DNA of 64,000 nt from Chamaea fasciata (Eukaryota > Chordata > Aves > Passeriformes > Sylviidae), in the NCBI GenBank assembly GCA_029207755.1, contig JARCOQ010000001.1, forward strand, positions 91,871,637-91,935,636. The letters are read 5' to 3'. A program made the position numbers and the translations under genes. Every line of letters begins with the position of its first letter. Within the stretch, counting starts at the first letter, position 1. The notes beneath the pieces were generated by a model. That model was not told the origin of the DNA. It made no database searches and saw only the letters and a program-made list of their open reading frames with translations. Below, piece after piece: positions 12,501 to 25,301 of the stretch.

Positions 12501-15304
12501 TCTGCAAAACGTTTTTCTTCGTGTGTGTGTGTGGACGTGGTTTTCTGTGCATCTTAATTAAATAGCAGTATGGATAACACAATTAATCCTTTATCCACAG
12601 TCTACCACAGTGGGTAGTTCCCTAAAATAAAATTCAGCAGTGTTTGACTAGAAATTTTATTTTATGTGTACAAGTAAAGCTCCTTTTGCAGGATCAGGAG
12701 GGTAAGTTTGGTAGCTGCTGTTCAGAGTTGAAAATAGGGGCAGGTCTGTACTGGGGGTCAGTTGTTGGTAGACTGTTTAGGGGGCGTTTCTGAGGAGAAG
12801 GAGAGCTACCACCATGTAGGAGAGGCAGGCAGATCCTGTACGTGGGCAGTGCATGTGTTGCAATTATGGAACAGGAGGAAGCAAGTGGGAATAGGAGTGG
12901 CTGTCATTAGGGGATTGGGAGAGCAGGACCTGATGTCTGGTTTCTGTAGCTCGGGGTGCCCCAGTGCTCAGCATCACCAGCTCTTGCACCAGCACAGTTC
13001 TGCCAGAGTAGAAGAACCTTAAACTCTGAGCAGCATGATGCCAAAAGCTGTAGCTTTGATACTGCTGTTTCAGAGTGTACCAATTCTGAAAAAGTGTGGC
13101 ATAACTAATTTGTTCACGTTTTGAATGATACAGGATTTTAACAGCAGTGACAGCATTGTGGTCTGGTTCCTTCATTTCATGCCATATGTCACACTTGTAA
13201 TTTAATTCTGAAAAGTGCTTGCATAATGATTTAAAAGTGCTTTAAGTACTTGACAGTACATCATCAGTGGGGGAGAAGTCAGTTTGATTCTGTGTGAATT
13301 CCCTTCTAGTCCTTTTGACTAGATTATTCAGCACCTTGTTTTTAAGACAGATGACATGCAAGTGTCTTTTGAAAGTCAATTGTGTAACTTGAAATTAGAA
13401 AGTAGTGCAGAAGTGTTAATGATAGCACCAGACAGAATATTGTGATGTGTGACACAGCATGACAGACTTGCGTCTCCTATGCACACACCTTGCCACAGGG
13501 CCTTCGTGGTGTCACAGCTCCATGGTTTCATATCCATCAGACATCCACTCTCACAACCTATAACCCCTGTAGCCTCTGCTGAGCTCCTAAGGCCAACACA
13601 TTTAAAGCTGAATGGGTTTTTGGGTATTAACTTGGTCTCTCCTAAGTTCACCAGCCATGCTCACAAGGCATAGGTGGTAACAACCGTAATTAAATGTAGT
13701 CGTCTTTTCATTAACTCCCTGAATGCTAAATAAAGGGCAGGAAAAACCCCAGTATTTTAGCAATCTAATGAGTTTTTTTTCTTTTGATCATGAAGCTGTA
13801 GGTTGCAGAGAGCTAAGCTTGCAGGGACCTATTTAATGTGTTTTGAAAAATAAGGTATGTACACATCTTGCGCACTTTTATTTCTAGCTCTTGAAGACAT
13901 CTGCTTCAGGTTTTTTCTTTTGTAGAGTATGAGCTCAGATTTAAAGCAAACAAACAAAAACCTACCCAAACCTGCTCTTAGTGGAATCAGTGCTGATAGG
14001 TTGGAATTTGAGCGCTTCCTAGGACTTGTAGTTTAAGAGCTGAGCACTGGTTAAGTGAGGAAACTTCAGTTTTAGAGTGTTTACTTGTGTATTTATGTAG
14101 AATATATGACAAGTGTCTTCTGAAATTGCACATTTCTTATAATTTATGCCCCACACCTTAGATTACGCCACAGGATTTGCTTCTTTTCAGTTAATGAGTT
14201 CAGCAGCTTAGTGAGGAGTCTGTCTTTAGGAGTGCCATGCAAAGAATTGAATGTATTTTTTATAAATGTATAATAAATTAACTTCCTTATTTGAAAAATG
14301 CGATTGCTTAAATGACAAAGCAGCATGGGGGCAATTTGCTATTTTGGAGAGTTTATTTTTAGCACATGTTGTCTGAAATTTGTTTTTGAATAGCTAAACA
14401 ATGAATGGCCCTAAAATCAGATGATGATTGTTGTTATGAAAATTCCATTCTCATAGTTTCCAGTTCTGAAAGCATTTGCTATTTATTTTGAGTTTTGAAC
14501 ACATTTTCTAACATTTAATCAAATAAATCTTAATAAATTACTGAAAATCTTCTTGCTAATGGACTAATGGTTTTGGTTTTTATGTGAAGTAAAATGACAG
14601 AGGCTTTCATTGCTAAGTAGGTAATAGTCTCGGAAATTTTGAATGTTAACTCGTGACAGTTGGAATTTTACAGTGAGATGCTCTCTGTCCAGAGATTGAC
14701 ACAAAGCAGTTTGTATATTGAATCACTGAAATTCTAAACCAATGAATTTTGTGTATCTTTAAAAAAACCCCACTTTTTATTCTGTTTTAGAGAGATGCTC
14801 TTTTTTTACTATTATTCACCGGTTCTTTTGTTATTAGACAGAACTGTTATTTTAAATCTGCAAGATTTCTCCTGAAAGTTCTCCTAAGCGCAACTGAGTT
14901 TAACTTGATTTGTTTTCTTTTTGGATTGATAAGCCCTGAGGTAACAGAGTAAAATATGTCTCCTCTTCATAGGTAAGGCATCCAAATACAAAGTAGTAAT
15001 AACAAGAGGATAGTTGGCCCCCCTGCCTGCCATCTGTGATGGCCAGCTGCTGGATTGCACTGCTTTGTATTGCAGGAAAGGCACACGCCGGAGTTGCTGT
15101 GAGATGAAAAGCTGGCGTTGGGAACACTGCTCCCCAGGAACATGCAGCCTGCCTTGGGCTACTTCTGTGGGGCAGGTCCCTCTTAATCCCTTGCATTCCA
15201 TGCATTCAGTTACATACGTGGTGTTTGCATTGAGCAGCAGAGGGGGATTATGTGGCAGCTGAACTGGCTGGGATGAGCAGTGGTTTAGCCTCAGAAGGCT
15301 TCAA
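9503..15304. other. Intronic sequence, mostly unique
   Basis: No gene was recognised. There is an 11-T tract at 9961-9971. A locally GC-richer block at about 12000-12230 contains three overlapping open frames of 86-111 codons, none with a recognisable domain. A second GC-richer block at about 15010-15260 adjoins the possible LTR. Frames at 12762-13175 and 13376-13673 overlap on opposite strands, as expected of chance frames. Confidence 0.55.
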
Positions 15305-15648
15305 TGTGAGACCATGGGAGGCGGGATACTGAAAGAATGGAAGTTAGTATGCTAATAGAATCATTCCATAATAGGCCATGTTTCTGGTTCTGGTTGTCAG
15401 TTGGTTCAAGACCTGTCACATACAAGGTCATGTTCCTGTTCTGTGTTCAGGATTGGGCCGCTGCCCTCAGATACCCCCATATATTGTTAAGTTCGCCAGG
15501 CCCCTTGGTCTTTGGATGTTGCCCCTCAGATCATGCGGTCTGTGTTTATTATTTTCACTATTAAAGTCCTTTATTTTTTGGGCAACTCCATCATTCTTGT
15601 CCTTCTGAATCGCCACGCTCCCCCAGCTGGACTGGACTCGGGGTCACA
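15305..15648 (+). mobile_element. Possible solo LTR of an avian endogenous retrovirus
   Basis: The segment begins TGTGAGACCATGGG and ends GGACTCGGGGTCACA, so it has TG...CA termini. At 344 bases it is in the size range of bird retroviral LTRs. An ATTAAA-type polyadenylation signal lies at about 15560, followed by a T-rich and then a CpG-containing stretch, as in the R/U5 part of an LTR. Its composition differs from the AT-rich flanks. I do not see a clear target-site duplication (flanks TTCAA and GTGAG), a second LTR or internal coding sequence. The true boundaries could be wider, with another TG start at 15251. It may instead be an unrelated GC-rich segment. Confidence 0.4.
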
Positions 15649-18600
15649 GTGAGCCGGACTGCGATAGGGTTAGTCTGCTGGAGAGGGCTGTGAGGAAACA
15701 GCACTTCCCACGTGTATTCCCTCCGCTCTGTGTTTGGAGAGCTAAGTGGCTGGTGTTAGTGTGCCTGTAAAGGCCTTCCCATGTATGTTGGCCTGTGCAG
15801 ACCAGCTTGAATTCACACCTCTTTGGGCAAAGTGCCCTTCAGGACCATCCACCTGAGCTGCTGCCTTGCCCAAGCAGAGCCTCTCTGTCCCTGCTAGAGC
15901 ACTGAAATAGTCATCCACCAAACGTGGCTTAGACGTCATTACTTCCCAGGGTGTGGAGTAAAAAGGGAAGAACAGAGGGGGAAAAATAATACATAGTCAC
16001 ATGTGATCCATTGGCTTTCTGTGAACACAGAAATTGAGATTTCCTGTAGAGATTCAGGAAGGAATAGTTGTCAGCAATAATATTAAGAAATTTATTCTAG
16101 ATAAAGTCTCAGAAGATTAAAGTTCTAGTAGTGTTTGTTTTTTTTTTTTTTTTTTTCCTGAAACTATTCTTTGTCTCAGTGGATGATTTCTTTAATTTAT
16201 TCAGACAGAAGTTGCATATGCAACATGTTAGGGCTTGCTCCAAAGAAACTTATGGGGAGGAACAACATAGAAAGTTGTTGGTGAGACACAGGTAAGAGAG
16301 ACAGGAGGAGAAAGCTGAAGCTTTTCTCTGATAAATAAAGTCTGAAAATGCTTGGTTTTGTGTCGAAAGTATCTGATTTGAAAGATAATGAACGAAAAAG
16401 AGCAAAGCTTTCTTGAAAGTTGGGGGTTATTTTTCCTACTAGTGTCAAAAGGACCAGGATTGCTAAAGCTAACAAGCTAGTTTTTCCTTCTCTTTAAAAG
16501 GATAATAGTAACAAAAAAAAAATCAGTTCTATCAGTATGGTGATTTGTCTGTAGTCATTTTAATTTTCAGTTTGATTGCACTTTACTCCTCTCTGTTATG
16601 GCATGTGGCTCACTCTTGGTGAGAAATGACCAGTTCTTTTGTGTTGCTTTTGTGGTTCTATGAATGCTTTTTTCCTTGATTTAAAGTGGTTCCTATGATT
16701 AAAGTGGTATGAGCAGTGTTTTCTGAGTTACAGGACAGACACAGCTAATTAAGGGAGCTGTGAAAGTGAGGTTTGATGGAGAGAATGATCAGTCAGAAGA
16801 TGCGCAAAAATGAGAGTTTCAGCTCATACTAGGTGAGAAATATTGGAAGGGATATGACTTGTTACACTACTGTGTTGCTACTGTTGTGACAGGCAGCTAA
16901 GCTAAGACCATAAAAAGCTAAATTTTAAAATACAGTGCTTTTGTATGTGCTGTAAGCTTAGCTCCTGAAATTCATTAGTGGAAGTATCTTCTTCAGGGCC
17001 AAAGACTAAGGAATGAATTCATACCTCATAAATTAAGTGAGGTATCATTACCTATGGGACTAGAAGCAGCTTCTTTCAAACTCACTTGCTCTTATGTTTC
17101 TGACACCTTCTTGTGAAAGAGCCTTGTGTGCCCTTCTGCCAGACTGCTAGACAAAGAGAGTGGCCAGCCTGTCAGCAGTGAGGAAATTGCAAGGCAAAAA
17201 GCGCTTATCCTATATTACTAGTACTTTGCATCAGCTAACTGACCAAAGAGTACGTGGAAGAAGTTGTAAGGATTATTCAGATAATATTCTTGCAATATGT
17301 GCAGCTTTCAGTGCAGAGAACAAAAAGCATGCCTATTTTATGAAATCACTGGGTTTTTACAAACAGCAATAATATTAAAAAGGTGTGAAAATTTTTAAGA
17401 AAATTTATTTTCTTCATGAAGAGTAAGTACTTCTTGCAGTGTCAGAAGGATTTTTGCGACTTTCATAAATGTAACTGGCATTTGCTGACAGGAAGATGTT
17501 AAAGCTCTCCTTAGTATTTATAATTTACAGCCTGTACACAAAGCTTTGTTTCATACTGTACTGCTTTTTCTGTCTTCATTCATCACGTGGGTGTTGGACT
17601 AAACTTCTTGGCTTTTGTATTCCTAAAACATGTGACTGTGTGTGAAATAGAGATGTATGTTGCCACTGCCTGATCCCAAAGCCTGCTAGAGAAAAGGATT
17701 TACATATCTCTGTCATGGTATCCTTTGAATCTGTGCCAATACCTCTTTGAATGAAAATATTATAGAGTAAAATTTAAAGTAGTATTCTGCTAAATACAAA
17801 AGGTCCTTGTTTGGTACAGAAGTGATTTCAAAATGACACGTAGTCTAGTGTAGAGAAATGGGACATTGCTATCTAGCACAAAACCCCTCATGTTGTATAG
17901 AGTTTCTAAATGTTTTATAGGTAAGTTCTTAACAGTGGGCCAAAAGCTTAAGGAATAAAAGATGGTGACACCAACTGAGCAGATTCTTCTCTTAGAACTG
18001 CTCATGTGAAGGGAGGAGGAAGTGGAGGCTTTTCCATGCTTGTTACTGAGTTTTTGAGTCCCTTGGTTTCCATCCAAAATACAGATTTACATAAATGACA
18101 AAGGAAAAGTTAACCATTAATTAATGGGTAGAGAAAAAGACTTAGCAATTATTCTTAACATGTGAAAATGTGAAGTTTTAGAATCTGCAAAAGTCTATCT
18201 TAAAGTTGCACAACTGCTTAAGTATAGAAAGAAGTATATTTTGCAATTAGCAAAGAAGGATTTCGGTAGAGGTTATAACTTACTTAGAGACTGGAATTCA
18301 GAGCAGGCTATTATTTTCTGACATGAGTCTGAAGTTAAAGTTGTGCTTCTTGACTACAGTAAAATAGAAAGCAAGTAGCTTTACGTAACTATGCTTAACC
18401 TTGAAGCCTTGCTGTCTTATTTTTCAAACCAAGCTGATACTCAAAGTTGCTTCAAAGCAGCAAAGTCATCCTAAAGATAACATTTAATCTTTGCAAGTGT
18501 TGAAGTGGTGACATGTTTTGTGGCTAGCCTTGTTGAAAGACTGTAATGGTTACGAATTTGCTACTATTCATGTGGTGGCATCAACTTCAGCCTGTTACTT

Positions 18601-20689
18601 TATATTACTTTGTCAGAACCTACTGTTTATGATTAAAATTGTTCAAAGAAAAACGGATTTAATTTTTAGCATTTTTTGTCTGAGTGAAATGTTCCGTTGT
18701 GTCAAATGTTACAATTTGGTTGGAAGAAAAAGGCAGGCTTTCGGCAGAGGAGGAAAATATCTGTTCTTCTTCAATGAAGTGTTAATTTAAGTTTTTCATG
18801 TGTTCTGGGCCTTATTTCAGCTTCAACAAGCTGCTAGTCCAAAATGACTAGAACACTAAGATTGAAATGAGAGATAGTGAGCTTTGTAGTTCCAGTTAGG
18901 AATGATGGAGAAAAATTATATTTTTCTCCAAAATAAAATAGTAACTTGAAACATTTTCACTGACATTTATTGAGAATTTCTTAAACATTTAATATTGAGT
19001 CATATATAAAAGGGAAAAAAAAGTTCAATTTGAAAACTATTAAAAGTGTAGTTCATAACACTGTAAGGATCTTTTCCACTTTTTTTGTGAATTGATATTT
19101 AATGAAATTTTAAGTATTTCACTTCCTGTATTTTTTCAAATTGAAGATCAATTTTCTATTGAACTTCAGTATTGATGTGTTTGAAATATGTTACCACTGA
19201 ATTTGAAAATCAAACAATTTGAAACCTCAATAGATTTTTTTTTTTTTTTTAAAGTAGAGGGAAATTAAACATAGAGTGCCATGAGGTAAATAATTTGCTG
19301 GTGCACACTTGATAGAAATTAATTTGAGCGGCTTATACTGCCGACCTGTTGACAAGGTGGTTCTTGTGCTCAAAAGTTTGCTGGAGTTACTGGGAGTTGG
19401 TGACATGGCATTGGAAACCGAGCTACAGTAATGTGCCTGCAGATTTTCCTGCAGCAAACATTTAAAACACTGCCTTAAACTGTAGTGGCACACTGGCTGT
19501 TGAAGTACAGCTTTCCTGCCAAGCATCTACTTTTGTATATAAGCTTTTCTTTGTAAATAGCATTGATGGTAAGATGGCACCTTCAGTAAATCAGTTATCA
19601 TGGAAAAGGTTGTGTAGTAGGTTTGAAAAGTTTCAAGTGCAGGTTTGAGATTGCCTTTTGACGTTAAGTTACAACAGATGTTGGATCTATTCCAAATCCT
19701 TAATAAGAGATATGGGTTATAGTTTCCACTTGGCAAGTCACTAGCCTAAAGAAAAAGGCTTCTATTCATGCTGTTATAATGAAAACTATTCTCTTTACCT
19801 TAGTCTTCCACAAATGTTCATTTAGTGGATAAAAATATCTCCTCATATTCATAGATTTCAGTCTCCTGCCTTTTCATAACTAGGCTGGTTTGTTGCTCCT
19901 TCAGAGGTCTTGGGCAATATGGGCAGATCTGTACAATAGTGAGAAAGCCTCCTTTGAGGCTTGACTGATAACTTCTTGTAACATAAAAGGAGCTGAAGAG
20001 AAGTCTGGTAGTGGGCTTAGTGAGTCACTTGTCCTTCAAGGAGGAGTTCTGACTTAACCTTATGGCATCACCTGCTGTACTTGGTGATGCAGGACTAGCT
20101 GTACTTGGTGTACTTGGGCTAGCAGGAACGGGTCTTGTCCTGGTGTTTGGCTTCTGGGCTGCTCAGTTTGTGCAAGGCCAGGTTCTGGAATGGTAAGAAG
20201 AGCAAGACATACTGTTATTTTTGACATAAAAATAATTGACCAGAATAATTTTTAATTCTGTAAACCTGTTTTTCAGAGGAAAGCCCTCTGAGGGCTAAAC
20301 TAAGCTTGCTTGATGCATCACTTCAATGCATTGCAGTGTTGATGGAGATGCAGATCTATTGCTATGATGTGAATTAGCAAGCAGAGATGTCGATGTTCTT
20401 GAAAATTGTTTTGCTTTATACATCTAATGCCTGTTCCCCGGTCAAAAAAGCATTCAGATACAGCCTTCTAACAATAGCACTTGAGCAAAATTCCGTGAAG
20501 GCTGGCACAGAAAACAGGAGAGTTTTGTGCCATTGGTTACAGGACAGTTAAGTAGGAGCTTTTATTTCAAACCTTACAGTCCAGTGCACTTTTGCAGGGC
20601 TGTTATTAGCCTGAGCACTAAAACTTCACAGTGCTATAGCTGACCCTGGCTTTCATGGTCTTTACACCACTGACTAAAAGAAACTAATA
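15649..20689. other. Intronic sequence without recognisable genes
   Basis: GC-richer sequence continues to about 15950 and may belong to the same inserted element as the possible LTR. After that it is AT-rich single-copy sequence with T tracts at 16138-16156 (19 T) and 19235-19250 (16 T). A short direct repeat GCTGTACTTGGTG occurs at about 20074 and 20098. The small frames here have no domains. Confidence 0.5.
16138..16156 (+). repeat. T homopolymer (19 T)
   Basis: An uninterrupted T run in otherwise unique intronic sequence. It is not the tail of any recognised retroelement, since CR1 does not end in poly(A). Confidence 0.95.
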
Positions 20690-21130
20690 ATTTTAAGAAA
20701 AATGATACACTTCCAGCCCACATTATCACTGCATCGTGTTGCCTGCATAGCACATCGTGGCAAAACAAAAGTCAGAAATGGCAGACATGTAATGGAACGA
20801 GCCAAATGTGAAGGGAATTTGAAATGTGTAAGAAACACTTAATAGAAAATGCATGACTTAGGTATTAATCTGTAAAAAGTGCTCTAAATGATTCAGATGC
20901 AAACCGTTTTGATTTTAAAGTTTTCATCACTTCACACATTTTAAGCTTTATTCAGTCTGTTTGGCTTGTTCTGTTAGATGTTAAACATGCATGTGCTGTC
21001 TTTCTGACTTTTTAATAACACTGGTAGCCAATTGCATTATTCCTCTGAGGTAGAGGATGAAAACGGGGAACAGCAAGTCTAAGGAAAAAATAGTAAAATC
21101 CAAGTCTGTAATTCTAATTCAAAATTCTTT
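20690..21130. promoter_or_regulatory. Candidate conserved non-coding element
   Basis: This is single-copy, non-repetitive sequence with several retained CpG sites (for example GCATCGTG, CACATCGTGG, AACCGTTTTG, AAACGGGG) in a landscape otherwise poor in CpG. It has no long homopolymers and no coding frame. It resembles conserved non-coding elements, but this is inference from texture alone because no alignment could be made. CDKAL1 introns in vertebrates are known to host conserved elements thought to act on the neighbouring gene SOX4. Confidence 0.25.
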
Positions 21131-21763
21131 TTTCTTTTACTGGAAGCTAGTTAATAGAAGTATATCATTTCAAAAGACCACCACTTTCTTAATCTTATGG
21201 TGATTATTTCTGGTTTGGTGAGACTGCAGTACTGTGTGTTGAGGTTCATTACACTTCTGCTTCAGTATAGTTCCAGACTTCTTTTTCAGTATTTGCTGAA
21301 GAAGTCTCAGTTACAAATTTGTAATTGCCTGAAACAGAAACATTTTTTTCATATTTGTTAACATATGGGGACTCTGATGCTACTGCCTGATAAAAAACTA
21401 TAAATAGAGTTAATTTACCTAAAAAGAATCATGGCATTTGAGAAAATTAGTCAATATGATATCTCAGTAAATCTGCAGTGCTACCTGAAGTCTCCTAATT
21501 TGAGGTTTGCATGGCATTTTAGGAATATTTTTATTCTTGTACTGTTTTGTATTGATTTATTTCTTACTGCACAGTGTACCCAAGTTGCATTTTTCAAAAG
21601 GAGTTTGTGAGGTGGCGCTGCATGTGCTTCATTTGGAGAAAAATTGTGTTAATTGAAAACAGTCTAACAAACCCCTCTTAATCCAGCATTAGTATGTCCT
21701 CATGGAGTAAGCAACCTTTCTGAATGTTTCAGTTTGACCCAACCCGTGCAAACTTGTGTTCAT

Positions 21764-22107
21764 ATGCAAACAGTATGTGTATTATATAAATATGACCTCC
21801 TTTATTGTTTTATGTTTCTCAAAGTGGTTCCTTTCAGAATTTGCCTAATCACTTGACTTGGTATTTTGTATTATCAGGAGTACGGATGTTATGGTTATGA
21901 AAAATATTACAATGTGCACAAAACACAGAAAGGGAGTGTGACAGGCAGCGTTCCCAGGTTAAAATCTTTCACAGGTATTTGCATGCATGTTGAATATTGA
22001 ATATTCCCAGGTTGAAAACTTCTGCAGGTATTTGCATGGATTTTGCACAGTGAAGCATTCATGTGCTTATTAGCCCCACACTATATTTGCAGTTAGGAAA
22101 TTTGCAT
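21764..22107. promoter_or_regulatory. Cluster of POU-factor octamer motifs
   Basis: There are perfect octamers ATTTGCAT at 21977-21984, 22030-22037 and 22100-22107. A one-mismatch site ATGCAAAC lies at 21764-21771 and ATTTGCAG at about 22085. Octamers are bound by POU-domain factors such as Oct-1 (established knowledge). Three perfect 8-mers within about 130 bases is more than chance would usually give, even in AT-rich DNA. Whether this is an enhancer is inference. Confidence 0.35.
21951..22045 (+). repeat. Two-copy tandem duplication (53-base period) with octamer motifs
   Basis: Copy 1 at 21951-21992 and copy 2 at 22004-22045 share TTCCCAGGTT and CAGGTATTTGCATG at the same spacing. By eye 35 of 42 aligned bases agree, after which the copies diverge. 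Each copy holds a perfect ATTTGCAT octamer, at 21977-21984 and 22030-22037. The divergence between copies suggests an old duplication in which the octamer part was kept. Confidence 0.85.
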
Positions 22108-25100
22108 ATGATTTGCTTTCTGTTGAGTGAAATAAGCTTTACAGAGAATTCAGGGCATTAACTGTTTTTATGCATGACCTATTACTGGGTGGAAGGCACT
22201 TGAAAAAAAAAATCTGGTACTGCTTAGCACTTTGTAACAAACACAAGATTTAAAAGGGCAACATGAGTATGAAGTGTTTCTATCAGTAATACCTTTCAGG
22301 AGCACATGCGTGTGCTGGGTACACGTTTCCAGATTTAATTGCATACCAAGGACACAAATTTGAAGCTTGTTTTTCGCAGAAGATGCAGAGAAATAGATAC
22401 AGGGGATCGTTTGTGTTGTTTGTGTGTGTTTTGGTGTAGTTTTCTTTTTTTGCCTCCCTTGGTTCTTCCATTAGTTTGCTGCAGAAGCACTGATTCATTG
22501 CCACGTTCATGATTGATAGCGTGAGCTGTCCATTTGTTGTGTTCTTGACAGTAAATTGCCATTTGTGTTCAGAATATTTCCTACTTAATTTTGGCTTCCT
22601 TTTGAAGCATAATCAATATTCATTGTTCTTTCAGATCTACAGGCTTGAACCGGTATTACTCATATCTTTGAAAACTTACTACAATCCTACACTTTTTCAA
22701 AGACAGGTGGAATATAATGGTATTTGAAGCCTAACTGTCAAGTCACTAACAAGTTTTACTGTGTGGTGGTCTGTAGTTCCACAATATTTGTGCAAAAATC
22801 CTACCTCTGCATGTCAAAACAATCTAGCCATGTGAGTGTGACTACTCCTTCTTGGGCTTGTTTTGCTTTCAGTAAATTCTAAGTTGTGGTAACTTTATTA
22901 CTTTGGTAATATCAAGTATGCTTCCTAAACAGTAACTAATTTGCCTATTAGTGTATTCATGTGGGACAGTCAACTTTTAAAAACATTTTCATAGGTTCTG
23001 GTGTCCGTACCTGCATCTTCATGGTGTTGGAAAGTGATTTTCCCTTGGTTTGGCTCCACATCTCTTTCTGTGGGCAGCAATGCCAGTGTGAGCAGCTGCT
23101 GTTGTGTTCCCCTGCCTGCCCAGCTGGGCAGATGTTCTGCATCCCACACTTCACTACCAACAGAGGCTTTCCTTTGGCCTGGTGTATTTTTTTTCTTTTA
23201 TCCCAAGTCAAATACTCAGCTAATCCTCATAGTTGTATCATTCCCCTGAAAGGGTGGTATGAGAAACAGGAAAGCTGCTAGAGCTTGGGCTGCTACTTAA
23301 GGGAAGCTTTGTAGAGCTGTGCCCCAGGTCTGCTCAGTGTGTAAATTAAATGTAAATTGTGTGTGTGGGCCAGAACTGACCTGTCAGTAGGAGAGAGGAC
23401 CAAAGAATTTCTGTAAGGAATGAAATGGCTGGTTTTGTAAAATGATTTACTGCTGTTGCTGATGGCTGCATGTTTCTTTAGCTTTAGACACTGCACTAGG
23501 CAGAACAATAAGCTGTGTTTGAAAGCCAGAGCTTTGCCTGCGGTTTGCATATTTTGTCTTTGAATACATACTTAGAGTTTGTAAGACTAAGTTCAAAGAA
23601 AATAACTTTTCTTTTTTCACATGCTCATGCTGATCTTGAACTATTTTCCCTATTTAAGTGATTAACAAGAAAAAATAATATCTTTTTCATTACATTGGTT
23701 GATGTAAACTCTGTATGAACATCAGAAATTCAAAGTAGATCTGATTATGCAGGAGAAAGTATATTATGTAGTCTATTGGTGTACCTTGAAGGGGAAATGT
23801 GTTTTGAAACTTATTACAAAACAGATAAATATGCATTTTCTCCAAGAAACGTTCTTTAACTTTTGTGTCTGAAAGTCATTGTTAGTGATTCCAGAAATAA
23901 TTTTCATATCTGTAGTAAAAATGCTTTTTTTTAAACTACTGAGAATTACTCTTGTACAGATTGATACCCATTCTTTTTGAATGGCAGTATGTGTTAGAGA
24001 TGTTATTAAAAAGGGAGTTTAAAAATGTTTCATTATCTTGATCATACTAAAAATAATAGCAGCAGTGAATGAGAAAGCTGACCAAAAACCATCAGAGCCT
24101 TATTTTGTTCTGTTTCTGCTGATTTCCTCAACTGACTCCTATTAGTAACTGTGACCAGGCTGCTTTGGTTGCTATTCTGTGAGCATGGGAGGAGTGCCAC
24201 AACCAAAAGAGCTGGGTTCTAGATGCTTCATTGAATTATTTCTGTAGTTTGTGACAGTTGCATTTACACAGTATATTTAAATAGGTACATGTGGAATGGT
24301 GTCACAGGAGGTGAAATTTGCTAACAGTAGAATTAGGGTAAGCACAAACCTCTGCCTTTTATAGGGAGGGTATTCTTTGGGATAGACCTTGGTTTAAATT
24401 CCTTCTCCTCAGATGCCTAAACACTTTGTGTTTAAAGCCTCTGGACATCACACCTGTAGTCAGGCAGTGTTTAGGGAGCTGGTTCGTGCTTCCTTACACG
24501 TGCTGTCATCTTGGTGTTTTTGAGCTCATTCTCCTGTGCTGCAAAGTGTTGACAGAAAGTCATGGATAAAGGCCCTGTTCTGGTCTGCCTCATATTCTTT
24601 CTTGTCTGAATACTGTCCTACTAATTAAAAATTATTATCTGACTTTTTAGAAGGTGTTACTGCTTGCTTTTATCCTCTGCACTGTGTAAAATTTTAAATC
24701 TTCTGGAAGAGAAGCTGAGCAGGGTTTTTAAATTTATCACCATGTAGACCAAACCTGTATTGTGTATTTTAGCATTACATCTCATCTCTCCCGGAGAGTG
24801 AAAAAGATAAAATTCATTGTCTCCTGTTGCCTTCTGTGGTTGAATGTGGCTTTATGACCATTGGAAACACTTCAGTCCACTTAAGAGTGTCTGGTTTTTC
24901 ACTGAGGACTTTGGTGCTGTAGGAGGGACAACTTATGCTGCATTTTGTTCAGCTAATGGCTAGTTTCTTTTAAACTGGGCTGCCTGGGATCTGTTTTACA
25001 AACAACTTGGATATCCAGACTGTAGGAAGAGGGTAACAGTACCCTTGAAAGCTGTCTCAGTAGAAGTTACCTCTTTCAATCAGGGCTGTGTAGTTGAGAT

Positions 25101-25301
25101 TACTTTTTCTGTGGTGTTTGGCATCTGCTCCTTGGGACTAAGTAGCAGTTCCATTTTTCGTTATAGGTATATGATTGCAACTGTGTTTTAATTATTGGTA
25201 TAGCTTTTAAGGCTTTTTTTTATGCTGTAAATATGTAATTGAAAGAATTGTGTAGCTAATGAACGTGATTTCAAAATGTGTAACTTCTTAAGTGGATCCT
25301 C
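22108..25301. other. Intronic sequence without recognisable genes
   Basis: AT-rich unique sequence with a slightly GC-richer patch at about 23040-23180, where opposite-strand frames of 82-106 codons overlap. The frame at 22961-23281 is Cys/Pro/Phe-rich without a recognisable domain, and I treat these as chance frames. No repeat family was recognised. Confidence 0.5.

Noticed and set aside
16280..16297. ACACAG|GTAAGAG as a recursive splice site
   Set aside because: The donor is good, but the upstream sequence is purine-rich with no pyrimidine tract, so it would not work as an acceptor.
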